This document shows, piece by piece, positions 52,404 to 60,707 of a DNA stretch of 64,000 nt. The stretch lies in contig CAYQXV010000007.1 in the NCBI GenBank assembly GCA_964421675.1, forward strand, positions 24,541 to 88,540, in the 5' to 3' direction. A program made the translations under genes and the position numbers. Position 1 is the stretch's first letter. Every line of letters starts with the position of its first letter. Origin of the DNA: CALLPQ01 sp964421675. Its GTDB lineage: Bacteria; Pseudomonadota; Alphaproteobacteria; Caulobacterales; Parvularculaceae. The notes under the pieces were generated by a model that searched no databases, was not told where the DNA came from, and worked only from the letters and a program-made list of their open reading frames with translations.

Positions 52404-53039
52404 TTATCTCCCGTGGGCTATTGATAGTGCTTCTTTGGCAAGGTTTGTGACTTCGCCAAAATTACCCGCAGCAATTGCGTCTTTAGGGGTAAGCCAGCTG
52501 CCACCACAGGCGAGAACCGCCGGGATTGCCAAAAATTCTGAAAGGTTGGCCGCGCTTACGCCGCCTGTGGGCATAAATTGCACGTCGCGAAAAACTGAAG
52601 CGAACGCGCCGAGCATTTTCGGGCCGCCCGCAAGACCTGCCGGAAAAAACTTAACCGTGCGCAATCCCAAATTCCACGCTCTTTGAAGCTCCGTAGGCGT
52701 TGCAATGCCGGGCAAAATTGGCAACCCAGCATCATGGGCAACCTTTACCGAGGCTTCGTCCAGACCGGGCGAGACAATGAATCTCGCGCCGCGGTCGATC
52801 ACTTCGCGCGACTGATTTGCGCTCAATACGGTACCTGCCCCAACCTGGGCATTGGGAAACTCTTTGGCGATTGCACTCAAACATTCAAGCGCTGCATCTG
52901 TGCGCAAGACAACTTCCAAAACATCAAGTCCGCCCTCAAGCAGTGCTTCGGAAATTTTTAATGCTGTGCTCGTATCGTCCGATTGAACGAGCGGGACGAC
53001 TCTGGTCTTTTCCAAAGCCTTTGTAAGTTCACTCGACAC
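52404..53039 (-). CDS. eda: KDPG aldolase
   Basis: Eda splits KDPG into pyruvate and glyceraldehyde-3-phosphate. The start is set at GTG 53039, behind GAGGAG; a frame to 53075 adds 12 residues. The 211-residue TIM-barrel protein has the Schiff-base Lys in TVKFFPAG, the catalytic Glu in LEVVLRT and the phosphate loop GTVLSANQ. It is coupled to kdgK. The 165-base gap to the upstream oxidoreductase gene may contain a secondary promoter. Confidence 0.95.
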   Translation of the reverse strand: MSSELTKALEKTRVVPLVQSDDTSTALKISEALLEGGLDVLEVVLRTDAALECLSAIAKEFPNAQVGAGTVLSANQSREVIDRGARFIVSPGLDEASVKVAHDAGLPILPGIATPTELQRAWNLGLRTVKFFPAGLAGGPKMLGAFASVFRDVQFMPTGGVSAANLSEFLAIPAVLACGGSWLTPKDAIAAGNFGEVTNLAKEALSIAHGR

Positions 53040-53204
53040 TTTCAACTCCTCAAAATGCGATTTCCATGGCCGCAATTTTTCCCGTCACTTTTACGGCAAT
53101 TGCGATTGTCTTTAGCGCAACGCTTACTTTACCGCGCGACACACCGCACGATCTGGAAAATACTGACCTTGGAAATATTGATAGCCTCAGAAAAATCTCG
53201 CGAT

Positions 53205-54083
53205 TTATTTCTCAAGCTTGAGGAAGTAATCGAATATTTCCGGAACATTGCCGCTACCCATACCGGCATCAAATGCGGCTTGCAGATTTGTCGACGTGCC
53301 TTCTGCGATTTGCGCGCGGGTACCCAAATCTTCGACCATCTTCACAAAATAGCGAAGGTCTTTATTGGCATTAGCAATGGAGAATCCAAGATCGCTCACG
53401 CCGTCTACTGCATAGTTTTTGCAAAAGCCCATAAAGGGCGAGTTAGACGGACCCGTTGACATGATTTCATAAAGTTGCTGGCGATCAACACCGGCACGGT
53501 CCGCAACCGCAAAGGCTTGCGACATGGCGCACACTGTCGTCATGCCCATGAAGTTATTGATCAGCTTTGTTGTGTGTCCGGCCCCTAGCGCGCCGAGATA
53601 AAAAACATTCTCTCCCAATATATCGAGAACGGGCTTTACCTTATCAAAGGTGGCCTGATCGCCCGCCGCCATAATATTGAGCAATCCATCTTTGGCATGC
53701 GCAGGAGTTCGCCCTAGCGGCGCGTCAATCATACCGCAGCCCTTTTTGGCGAGATCGGCACCAATCTTTCGCGTCGAGGCTGGGATTGAAGTTCCGAAAT
53801 CGATCAGCACGGCGCCCTCTTTCATTCCCGCAAGAATGCCATCATCGCCATAAACCAGCTTTTCCACCACATCAGAGGTGGTCAAAGCGAGCATCACAAT
53901 ATCGCTCGATGCCGCCAATTCTTTTGGTGATTTGGCCTCCGTCGCACCGCGCGCCACAACCGTCGCAACAGCTTCTTTATTGAGGTCCATAATTGTCGGC
54001 TCAAAGCCGTTCTTTTGCAGGCACTCGACCATATTGCCGCCCATAAGCCCGAGGCCAATGAAGCCGATAGTTGGTTTTGTCAT
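53205..54083 (-). CDS. NAD(P)-dependent reductase of the 3-hydroxyisobutyrate dehydrogenase family, candidate DEH reductase
   Basis: The 292 residues show the beta-hydroxyacid dehydrogenase signature: the Rossmann motif GLGLMGGNM (10-18), a Ser in FGTSIPAST, and catalytic Lys173 in KLINNFMG. After MIDAP the usual SGG is replaced by GRT (Gly-Arg-Thr, about 124-126). I recall this as a feature of the YihU-type sulfolactaldehyde reductases, where Arg contacts an acidic group. The residue after the first beta-alpha unit (Asp33) suggests NADH. The pathway needs a DEH to KDG reductase, and this is the only reductase in the operon, so that role is inferred from context. Tartronate semialdehyde reduction is an alternative. 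Confidence 0.78.
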   Translation of the reverse strand: MTKPTIGFIGLGLMGGNMVECLQKNGFEPTIMDLNKEAVATVVARGATEAKSPKELAASSDIVMLALTTSDVVEKLVYGDDGILAGMKEGAVLIDFGTSIPASTRKIGADLAKKGCGMIDAPLGRTPAHAKDGLLNIMAAGDQATFDKVKPVLDILGENVFYLGALGAGHTTKLINNFMGMTTVCAMSQAFAVADRAGVDRQQLYEIMSTGPSNSPFMGFCKNYAVDGVSDLGFSIANANKDLRYFVKMVEDLGTRAQIAEGTSTNLQAAFDAGMGSGNVPEIFDYFLKLEK

Positions 54084-54115
54084 AACGTTAGTCCTTAATT
54101 AATTGGCGACGCGTT

Positions 54116-55387
54116 TTATGATGCGCGAGGTTTGAGAGGTTGAATGTTGCCGCATAATACCCAAACGGATAAAACACTGAAGATTGCAAGGCCCGCACCA
54201 ACGGCAAATGCCGGTGCATAGCTGTTGACGGTTATCACGGGGATGAGGAAGTTAAGCCCGACAACGGCCAGTTTCGCAGCAGTCCCTGCAAAACCCGCTA
54301 GAGAGCCAACCGAGCTTCCACTGTAAAAATCACTGGGCAAAGTTTGAATATTGCCAACCGCGGTTTGGAACCCGAACAAAATTGCCGCCATTAACAAGAC
54401 CGCAAATAACGGTGTTGCCGCTTTAATTGTCATTAACAGCGAGACCAGCATGATCAAACCGCCAAGGCCGATTACAAATTTCCGGGTTTTATTGACCGTC
54501 CAACCAGACTTAATTCGGTTTTGCGCCAATAGACCGCCAAACCACGCGCCAAACATCGCCCCGACATAGGGGACCCATGCATAAAAGCCAATTTCTTTAA
54601 CACCAAACCCATAGGTTTCAGACAGGTAAAGCGGAAGCCACCCCACAAATAACCACCAGATAGGATCGAGGAAGAAGGATGCGAGAATAACGCCCCAACT
54701 TTCCTTTCGTGACAAAATTTCGCGCGATGTCGGCGCATAGCTTGCCACTTCATTGGTTTCCTGATTGCGCTGACCCGACAAAATATAGTCGCGCTCGTCA
54801 GCCGAAAGCCAAGGATGCTGTTCGGGACCCGATTTATATAAAATCAACCACGGCACCAGCCATAAAAAGCCAATCGCACCAACAGCAATAAAGGTGGCTT
54901 GCCAGCTATCGAGATAGACAAAAAGATAGGCAATAAAGGGCGCGGAAATAATCCCGCCAATTGCAGCACCGGAGTTGAAAATACCTTGTGCCAGCGCGCG
55001 TTCTTTAATGGGAAACCATTCCGCATTGGCTTTTGTTGCACCCGGCCAATTGCCCGCCTCTGAAACGCCTAGCAATCCGCGAAAAAACGCAAAACTGCCG
55101 AGCCCGCTTGCCATGGCATGCAGCATTGTCGCCGCCGACCAAACGGTAATCGAGAGAACAAATCCGAGCCGCGTGCCGATCCAGTCAAAAATCTTACCGA
55201 ACAAGGTTTGTCCGAACGCATAGGCAAAGGTGAAAACGTTCAGGATGATGGCATAATCTGTTTTTGTAAGACCCAGATCCTCAGAAATTTCTGGCCACAG
55301 AAAACCTAACGCCCCGCGATCAATATAATTGATGACGGTGGCAAGAGCGACAAGGGAAACAATAGCCCAGCGAAAATTACCTTTCAT
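54116..55387 (-). CDS. MFS transporter, hexuronate (ExuT/ACS) type
   Basis: The 423-residue protein has twelve predicted membrane spans. The start has the anion:cation symporter signature VINYIDRGALGFLWP and the motif LLGVSEAGNWPGATKANAEWF. These are typical of ExuT and related glucuronate/galacturonate permeases. In this operon it most likely imports the unsaturated monouronate or its linear form DEH from the periplasm. The start codon overlaps the kdgF stop (ATGA), so it is translationally coupled. Confidence 0.88.
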   Translation of the reverse strand: MKGNFRWAIVSLVALATVINYIDRGALGFLWPEISEDLGLTKTDYAIILNVFTFAYAFGQTLFGKIFDWIGTRLGFVLSITVWSAATMLHAMASGLGSFAFFRGLLGVSEAGNWPGATKANAEWFPIKERALAQGIFNSGAAIGGIISAPFIAYLFVYLDSWQATFIAVGAIGFLWLVPWLILYKSGPEQHPWLSADERDYILSGQRNQETNEVASYAPTSREILSRKESWGVILASFFLDPIWWLFVGWLPLYLSETYGFGVKEIGFYAWVPYVGAMFGAWFGGLLAQNRIKSGWTVNKTRKFVIGLGGLIMLVSLLMTIKAATPLFAVLLMAAILFGFQTAVGNIQTLPSDFYSGSSVGSLAGFAGTAAKLAVVGLNFLIPVITVNSYAPAFAVGAGLAIFSVLSVWVLCGNIQPLKPRAS

Positions 55388-55743
55388 GAGCTTGGACCCT
55401 TTTTATAATTCTCGAAAAAATCTTCGCGAATTGGGGAGAACATATCGAGCAACACGCCGTCTTCAATGCACACCGCGCCGTGCATCACATTGGGCGGGAC
55501 AAAGAAACAATCACCGGCAACTTGGCGCTTTGTAACGCCATCAATCGTTACATCAAAAACACCGCTTTCAACGTAAGCAACCTGACTATGATAATGCTGG
55601 TGTTGATAGCCTTCAGCACCCTTCTTGAAGGAATTTTTGACCAACATCAGTTCATCATTATGGCCTAATATTTGACGGACAATCCCCGGATCGACCTCTT
55701 CAGCCGGTTCTTTATCGCCGAATAGAAAGTTTGGACTTTGCAT
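55384..55743 (-). CDS. kdgF: KdgF-like cupin (unsaturated monouronate linearisation)
   Basis: KdgF speeds ring opening of 4,5-unsaturated monouronates released by lyases, giving DEH in the alginate route. The 119-residue single cupin has likely metal ligands His48, His50, Gln54 and His88 (QHQHYHSQ and FVPPNVMHG). Asp100 and Arg106 in LLDMFSPIREDF match the catalytic Asp and Arg reported for KdgF. No signal peptide is visible, so it acts in the cytoplasm. That would mean the permease takes up the cyclic form or both. It overlaps the MFS gene and follows the PL17 gene by 3 bases. Confidence 0.85.
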   Translation of the reverse strand: MQSPNFLFGDKEPAEEVDPGIVRQILGHNDELMLVKNSFKKGAEGYQHQHYHSQVAYVESGVFDVTIDGVTKRQVAGDCFFVPPNVMHGAVCIEDGVLLDMFSPIREDFFENYKKGPSS

Positions 55744-55746
55744 CTC

Positions 55747-57987
55747 TCAGGCCCCTTCTTTTTTATGTTTTTGTGAATGGAACAGGTGATATGGCCCCTT
55801 CCATATCATTTCCTGCCCATCAATCGTCATGCTATGTTCAGCAGCTTCATCTTGATCGCCGGCAATCCCCAATCCGACAAATTGACCGTCTTGATTTTCA
55901 ATCAATATATATTCGTCCGGCCCGTTCTCAAAATGCGTTACCGACTTTACCTTTGAATGGCTGCCAACCGTATATTCAACCGTCGGATTATATTCCCCGT
56001 GCGGTTCAATAACGGAGGCGATAGACACACCGTCTTCGCTTTGACTGCGATAGATGAAGGCCGGTTCCCGGCGCAAATTAATATTGGGATCGTTAGCCCC
56101 AATTTCCGCCAAGATAATGCGTGTATCGTCGGGGACGGACGATGTTACCGAATAAAATCTCTTATCGAGCAACCAGGTAATTTGCGCATTATCGCGCACA
56201 GCTTCACTGGTCCCAACATGCCACAAATGTTGATAGCCATTCTTGGTCCCAAGAGGTGTCCTCAGTTGGGGGTCCGCAGAAATCTGAAAATTCGTTTCCA
56301 CCAATTGCCCATTATAATAGAACGGCAAATCATATTGGTGGGCATTTTCAGAATGGGCTTCCACCAGATCAACCACGAGCGGGCTTGGAAAGGCGGCATC
56401 TTTAACGAGGGCAACAGTACGATCTAATCCGACATCCCCGTAGGCGGTATCAATCTCTGCCGTTGTAATCTGCAAATTATCGGAGACAAAAAAGCTGCCT
56501 AGCTCAGGCGCATGTTTATTGCCGGTCGCCGTATTGCCGTTGAAGTGACTTGTTTCATCAACGACCAGCGCATTGTGGGCAATCGTTTGTTTGGCAAAGC
56601 TGTCATTTTCGAACAAGTAATGCCCGCCAAACTTTGCTTCGACGTTCAGAAAACGGGCAGCCCCATAGTCGCGCAAAATTTCATATCCGGCATCGTAGAC
56701 TAACAGACCGAGCTTATCGAAATGGCCGTGGCCCAACCCTTGGGATGTATTTTTCACGATGACCGCCAAATCATCGGGATCGCTGGAGGCCCGTAAAATA
56801 TCGAGCGCCCCTTGCGTTCCATCACCGCCGTCGCGAAGACGCATGGGTGCATAAGAAAACGGTTTTGCTTCGCCCCGGCCAATCGCATCCGCAAGCTTTT
56901 TGCCGCCCACCGTAGGCACCACTTGCCCTTGCGCTTGCGCAATCGACAGGAGTCCCGGATCGCCGGTTAAATCATAGGCAATGGCAACACCATATTGCAG
57001 CTCAGCGGTTGCGATATCTTTATCTTTGATTGCGTCATTGATCGGGAAAAATAGTCCCGCATAATTTTGTTGAATGGTCGCATAAATCGCTTTTTTGAGA
57101 ATGCCGTCGCGATACTCGAAAATTTTTCGCTCCGGCTCATTCTTTTCAATCGCCTGCCCAAACAAAACAAACGGCATCAAGGCATAGCGCTGATAATAGG
57201 GACCTTCATTGTAATAGCCATCTGGCGAAAACAAATGGTCAAGTTGTTTGAGAAACCCATAATCGCCGGACTTATCTAATCCTAACAGGGCTTTTTCAAC
57301 GAGATCGTCATCACCAATCGTATAACCAGTAAGTGCAACAGCAGTCGTTGCCCAGGTGCCGTGATTGTGAATCTTGTTAAAGGTTTCCGGAGACCCTTCC
57401 GACAGAAAGGTTGTGATGCCACGCAAAAGGTCTTGTTCTATTTTTTCGCGGTCGCCCGCCTCAAGACCATCCTTGATACTGGCATATCCTTGCACACTAT
57501 AAACAAGCCACCAGCTCTCATTTAAGTTTTGCCAAAATAACCGCCCCGGCGATTGCTCTTTCGGTTTAGGGTGTAGGCCAAGCGTGGGATACAAATCTGC
57601 ATAAGCGATGAGCAAATTACGAGCATGGTCTGCATATCGGCGCTCGCCGGTAAATTCGAACAGCTTGCCCGCTTCATAGATTGTTTTTGCATTGAGCTTA
57701 TGTTGCTCATGGGTATAACCGCCCCCTGCATCAGCCGGGATAGGCACCGTAATCGGCAGCTGCATTTGCGCATCAATTTTTGTGGCAAGAGCGCTTAGCG
57801 TATCATCAAAAGAAATTGACGAGTTCGCATTTGTTGCACCAACAAAATTACTGCCGCTACCACCAGAACTTTGCACAGAAGATGATGAAGAATGCGATGA
57901 CGCCGAGGTCGAGTTTTCTGGCGCCTGTGAACAAGCGCAAAGAGCAAGGACCGAAACACAGGTCGATATGAAAAGCTTAGCGCCCAT
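55747..57987 (-). CDS. PL17-type exolytic alginate lyase, lipoprotein
   Basis: The 746-residue protein matches oligoalginate lyases of family PL17. A lipoprotein signal ends at Cys19 (ALCAC), followed by a Ser/Gly-rich tether (about 22-58). The alpha-toroid domain (about 60-390) holds KIHNHGTW (205-212) with the Asn/His neutraliser pair and EGPYYQRY (261-268) with the catalytic Tyr. The C-terminal heparinase II/III beta-sheet domain starts near GHGHFDKLGLL. It should release unsaturated monouronate from oligomers while tethered to a membrane, probably facing the periplasm. Its ATG overlaps the PL6 stop. Confidence 0.9.
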   Translation of the reverse strand: MGAKLFISTCVSVLALCACSQAPENSTSASSHSSSSSVQSSGGSGSNFVGATNANSSISFDDTLSALATKIDAQMQLPITVPIPADAGGGYTHEQHKLNAKTIYEAGKLFEFTGERRYADHARNLLIAYADLYPTLGLHPKPKEQSPGRLFWQNLNESWWLVYSVQGYASIKDGLEAGDREKIEQDLLRGITTFLSEGSPETFNKIHNHGTWATTAVALTGYTIGDDDLVEKALLGLDKSGDYGFLKQLDHLFSPDGYYNEGPYYQRYALMPFVLFGQAIEKNEPERKIFEYRDGILKKAIYATIQQNYAGLFFPINDAIKDKDIATAELQYGVAIAYDLTGDPGLLSIAQAQGQVVPTVGGKKLADAIGRGEAKPFSYAPMRLRDGGDGTQGALDILRASSDPDDLAVIVKNTSQGLGHGHFDKLGLLVYDAGYEILRDYGAARFLNVEAKFGGHYLFENDSFAKQTIAHNALVVDETSHFNGNTATGNKHAPELGSFFVSDNLQITTAEIDTAYGDVGLDRTVALVKDAAFPSPLVVDLVEAHSENAHQYDLPFYYNGQLVETNFQISADPQLRTPLGTKNGYQHLWHVGTSEAVRDNAQITWLLDKRFYSVTSSVPDDTRIILAEIGANDPNINLRREPAFIYRSQSEDGVSIASVIEPHGEYNPTVEYTVGSHSKVKSVTHFENGPDEYILIENQDGQFVGLGIAGDQDEAAEHSMTIDGQEMIWKGPYHLFHSQKHKKEGA

Positions 57988-60239
57988 TAATTCTTAACCT
58001 GATTATCTTCAATGATCGCCGTCGGTTCTAGCCCGCTATTCAGCTCGAAATTCTGAGGCAAGTCTGTATTGATGAATTTATTCTCAATCACCCGCGTTTT
58101 CGGCTCACTCACCGTATGGTTGATCAAAAATGGCTGACTGTCTTCAATCGTGTTCTTTTTAATGTCCGTAACCTGAACACCGTGCAGATAGACAGACGAT
58201 TTTGATTTATTGCGCTTGCCCTTCCCCACATTGAAAAGGGTCGCATTTTTCAACAGGAAGTGGGGACCAAAGGTGCTCTCATCGGTACCGCCCCGGTAAT
58301 AATCCACGATGGAACCTTGTACATTTTTAAACTTTGCATTTTTGATCGTCAGATATTCAGCATTATAAATGCCGTAATCATCGCTCTCTTTATCCAGTTT
58401 CAAAATTGCCCCTGTTACATCGGTAAACGATGAGTCCTTGATAACAATATTATCGGCGAACGTACCCTTGGCGACCGAGATGACATTAAACGAATGATTG
58501 ATATCAATATCGGTAAATTTCGTATCCTCAATTTCAAGTCGGTAATTCTCCAACATTGAATAGGGGCTCGTGCGAATAACTGAGTTTCCTGCATTATCGG
58601 GCGCATTTTTCCCGGAAATATTTAGGCCTTTTAGTCGCAAGCTGCCGCCGTTTAAAATTTCAAACAAAGCAGAACGTTCAAATGACAGGTTTACTTTTCC
58701 CTTGCCCTTAATGGTAAGAGGTTTGTCAATTTTCAAAAACTTGCTGACAACATAGTCACCGCGTTTCAGCTCAAGAACATCGCCAGGCTCTGCGGCTTGC
58801 ACCGCATCAAATAGCGCATTTTCGCCTGCGGAAATTTTGATTGTCTTGCCGGATCCAAAGGCAATGATTGGCTCGCTTTTCGGATACCATGAAGCACCAG
58901 TATCGTCTTTGCTGATCACGTTCAGATCGCGAAGAACGCCTGCCTGAATATCTCCGGCCGGGTAAAGCAATCCATTGTCACCGCGTTCCAATGTTACCGC
59001 CTCGCGCGTAAACCCGGACGTAAAATCAGGCGGGTCCATTGAGCCTAAAATATTATCCTCAAACGCGATTCCTGAAACATCGTCATAGACCGTGAACACA
59101 TCCCGGCCATCTTCATTGTAAATCAAATTATGAGCAAAGCGACTATCGACAGGAACCGCGCTGCGCTCTGCATCACTGCCCGCTGCCAATTGCACATTGT
59201 CGCTATTGATCAGGCTGTTATTTTCAATGACCGCATCTTTAACCTGGTCGTAGCGATTAATCGGTGAGTTTGGAACGCCGTTCATTATTACAAAGGCACC
59301 GCCAAAACGCGTCCCCTTTAAGCCTTCCATATAATTATTTTTAATGGTTTGGCCCGCATTGATGACGCGAATGCCGCCCGTATGGTCCGCACCATTGCCA
59401 AAAAACACATTTCCCTCAACCAGATTATTATTCCCGTGACGCATGGTCAGCGTCCCGCGGGATTCATAAAATACATTATTACGGAAAATGTTTTTCCCCG
59501 ATTTGTTGGAGATAACCTCTAATTCACCGTCGCAACGATCAAAGTAGTTATTTTCAACAATAGTAAATGAATCCGTACGCGAATAATGGCTGGTGCCAAT
59601 CCGCAATGTCTCGCCCCCATTAGAGCCTAAAATCTGTCTGGGTCCGAAATAATTGTGGTCAATTCGATGATGGTTCTGCTGGCTTTGTTCGGTATTCAAC
59701 CGCACAGCCATGGTGACGCCCTTATTTCGTTTTCCAACAAGATGATTATGGTCAAAACGATTGTTCTTACCATACATCATCACCCAGAAATCCACTTCCT
59801 GGCGTTCAGGCTGATTATAATTGTCGATGACAACTTCGCTCACCCGTGAATTATTGGCGAGATCTTTTGAATTTCTGCGAAACGAGATCACTTCACTGGT
59901 TGGGGTAAACCCGTCCTTGAAAATCAATCCGCTCACTTCAAGATAGCTTCCTGCAAGGCGCAGATTGGACTGTCCAGATAAGATAACCTGACCCTTTGTC
60001 TCTGCGGTCAAGCGGATCGGATTGCCCTCTTCGCCATTGCCGGTAAATAGAATTTCGAAATCAGACCAGGTGCCGTTCGCCAGCTTGATCACATCGCCAG
60101 GCCCGGATTTCTTCACCGCCTCTTGATAGGCTTTTTGGTCTTTGACGAGAAATTCTTCGGCGTGAACTGCATTCACATTGACCAGAAACAAGAAAACGGC
60201 CACAAGCGATAGACGGGCACTATGTTGCGTTCCAATCAT
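57987..60239 (-). CDS. PL6 alginate lyase, two-domain
   Basis: The 750-residue protein has a Sec signal peptide (to about residue 27, NAVHA|EE) and two right-handed beta-helix domains. The first (about 28-400) is the catalytic chondroitinase-B-like domain of PL6: Ca2+-binding acids in CDGELEVISNKSGKN (Glu239, Glu241), the catalytic base Lys246 and acid Arg267 in MRHGN. The second (about 470-750) is another parallel beta-helix, as in the AlyGC-type enzymes. It would cut poly-M or mixed alginate in the periplasm or outside. First gene of the minus-strand catabolic operon. Confidence 0.92.
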   Translation of the reverse strand: MIGTQHSARLSLVAVFLFLVNVNAVHAEEFLVKDQKAYQEAVKKSGPGDVIKLANGTWSDFEILFTGNGEEGNPIRLTAETKGQVILSGQSNLRLAGSYLEVSGLIFKDGFTPTSEVISFRRNSKDLANNSRVSEVVIDNYNQPERQEVDFWVMMYGKNNRFDHNHLVGKRNKGVTMAVRLNTEQSQQNHHRIDHNYFGPRQILGSNGGETLRIGTSHYSRTDSFTIVENNYFDRCDGELEVISNKSGKNIFRNNVFYESRGTLTMRHGNNNLVEGNVFFGNGADHTGGIRVINAGQTIKNNYMEGLKGTRFGGAFVIMNGVPNSPINRYDQVKDAVIENNSLINSDNVQLAAGSDAERSAVPVDSRFAHNLIYNEDGRDVFTVYDDVSGIAFEDNILGSMDPPDFTSGFTREAVTLERGDNGLLYPAGDIQAGVLRDLNVISKDDTGASWYPKSEPIIAFGSGKTIKISAGENALFDAVQAAEPGDVLELKRGDYVVSKFLKIDKPLTIKGKGKVNLSFERSALFEILNGGSLRLKGLNISGKNAPDNAGNSVIRTSPYSMLENYRLEIEDTKFTDIDINHSFNVISVAKGTFADNIVIKDSSFTDVTGAILKLDKESDDYGIYNAEYLTIKNAKFKNVQGSIVDYYRGGTDESTFGPHFLLKNATLFNVGKGKRNKSKSSVYLHGVQVTDIKKNTIEDSQPFLINHTVSEPKTRVIENKFINTDLPQNFELNSGLEPTAIIEDNQVKN

Positions 60240-60306
60240 GAGCAGTCACCTCTCCTAATTTCATTTTTGCTATGCGAAAACATCCAAAATCTTAACGATA
60301 ATGTCA

Positions 60307-60343
60307 ACCAATTTATTTGACCAGTTTGTCAACATTGGTATGG
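60307..60343. promoter_or_regulatory. Half-site cluster upstream of the PL6 operon
   Basis: ACCAAT (60307-60312) and ATTGGT (60334-60339) are inverted around TTGAC-N6-GTCAA (60317-60332), itself a palindrome. The right end reads ATTGGTATGG, the same 10-mer as at 46573-46582. It lies about 70-105 bases before the PL6 start, so it is a candidate operator for the operon. Confidence 0.5.
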
Positions 60344-60484
60344 ATTTATCAAGACATTGTTTTGGCTTAAAATTTCGCGATTAGTCGCTTAAAATTCAGG
60401 CTCTAAGCCATCCTAAAAATTGGCTTCGCGCGCCTCCCCGATTCAGACCAATTATCAGCAATCACGCCTTTGGCCCTGTTTTTA

Positions 60485-60518
60485 AAGGTACAGCTCTCAC
60501 GGATGAAAGCTGTACCTT
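60485..60518 (-). terminator. Hairpin between the receptor gene and the PL6 operon
   Basis: AAGGTACAGCT (60485-60495) pairs perfectly with AGCTGTACCTT (60508-60518). On the minus strand TTAAAAAC follows. It should end the receptor transcript or act as an attenuator before the lyase operon. Confidence 0.6.
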
Positions 60519-60642
60519 AAATGAGCCTGGAATTTGGGAGGAAGGTAACCGGCTCATAGTAAAACTTGGTCCCTATACATATAGGGAAGAAATGAGTTGA
60601 CGGGCCGCGGTGACATAATCTCAGGTCAATCTAACCTGCTCT

Positions 60643-60683
60643 CTATACCATCTGGCAATATATTTGATCGCCTGATGGTATAG
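60643..60683 (-). terminator. Long hairpin just after the receptor stop
   Basis: CTATACCATC-GGC (60643-60656) pairs with GCC-GATGGTATAG (60670-60683), 13 pairs with one mismatch, 24 bases after the receptor stop. No long U-run follows. It may stabilise the mRNA 3' end or assist termination. Confidence 0.5.
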
Positions 60684-60707
60684 AATTATCGTTGGCCGCG
60701 TCGGCCG

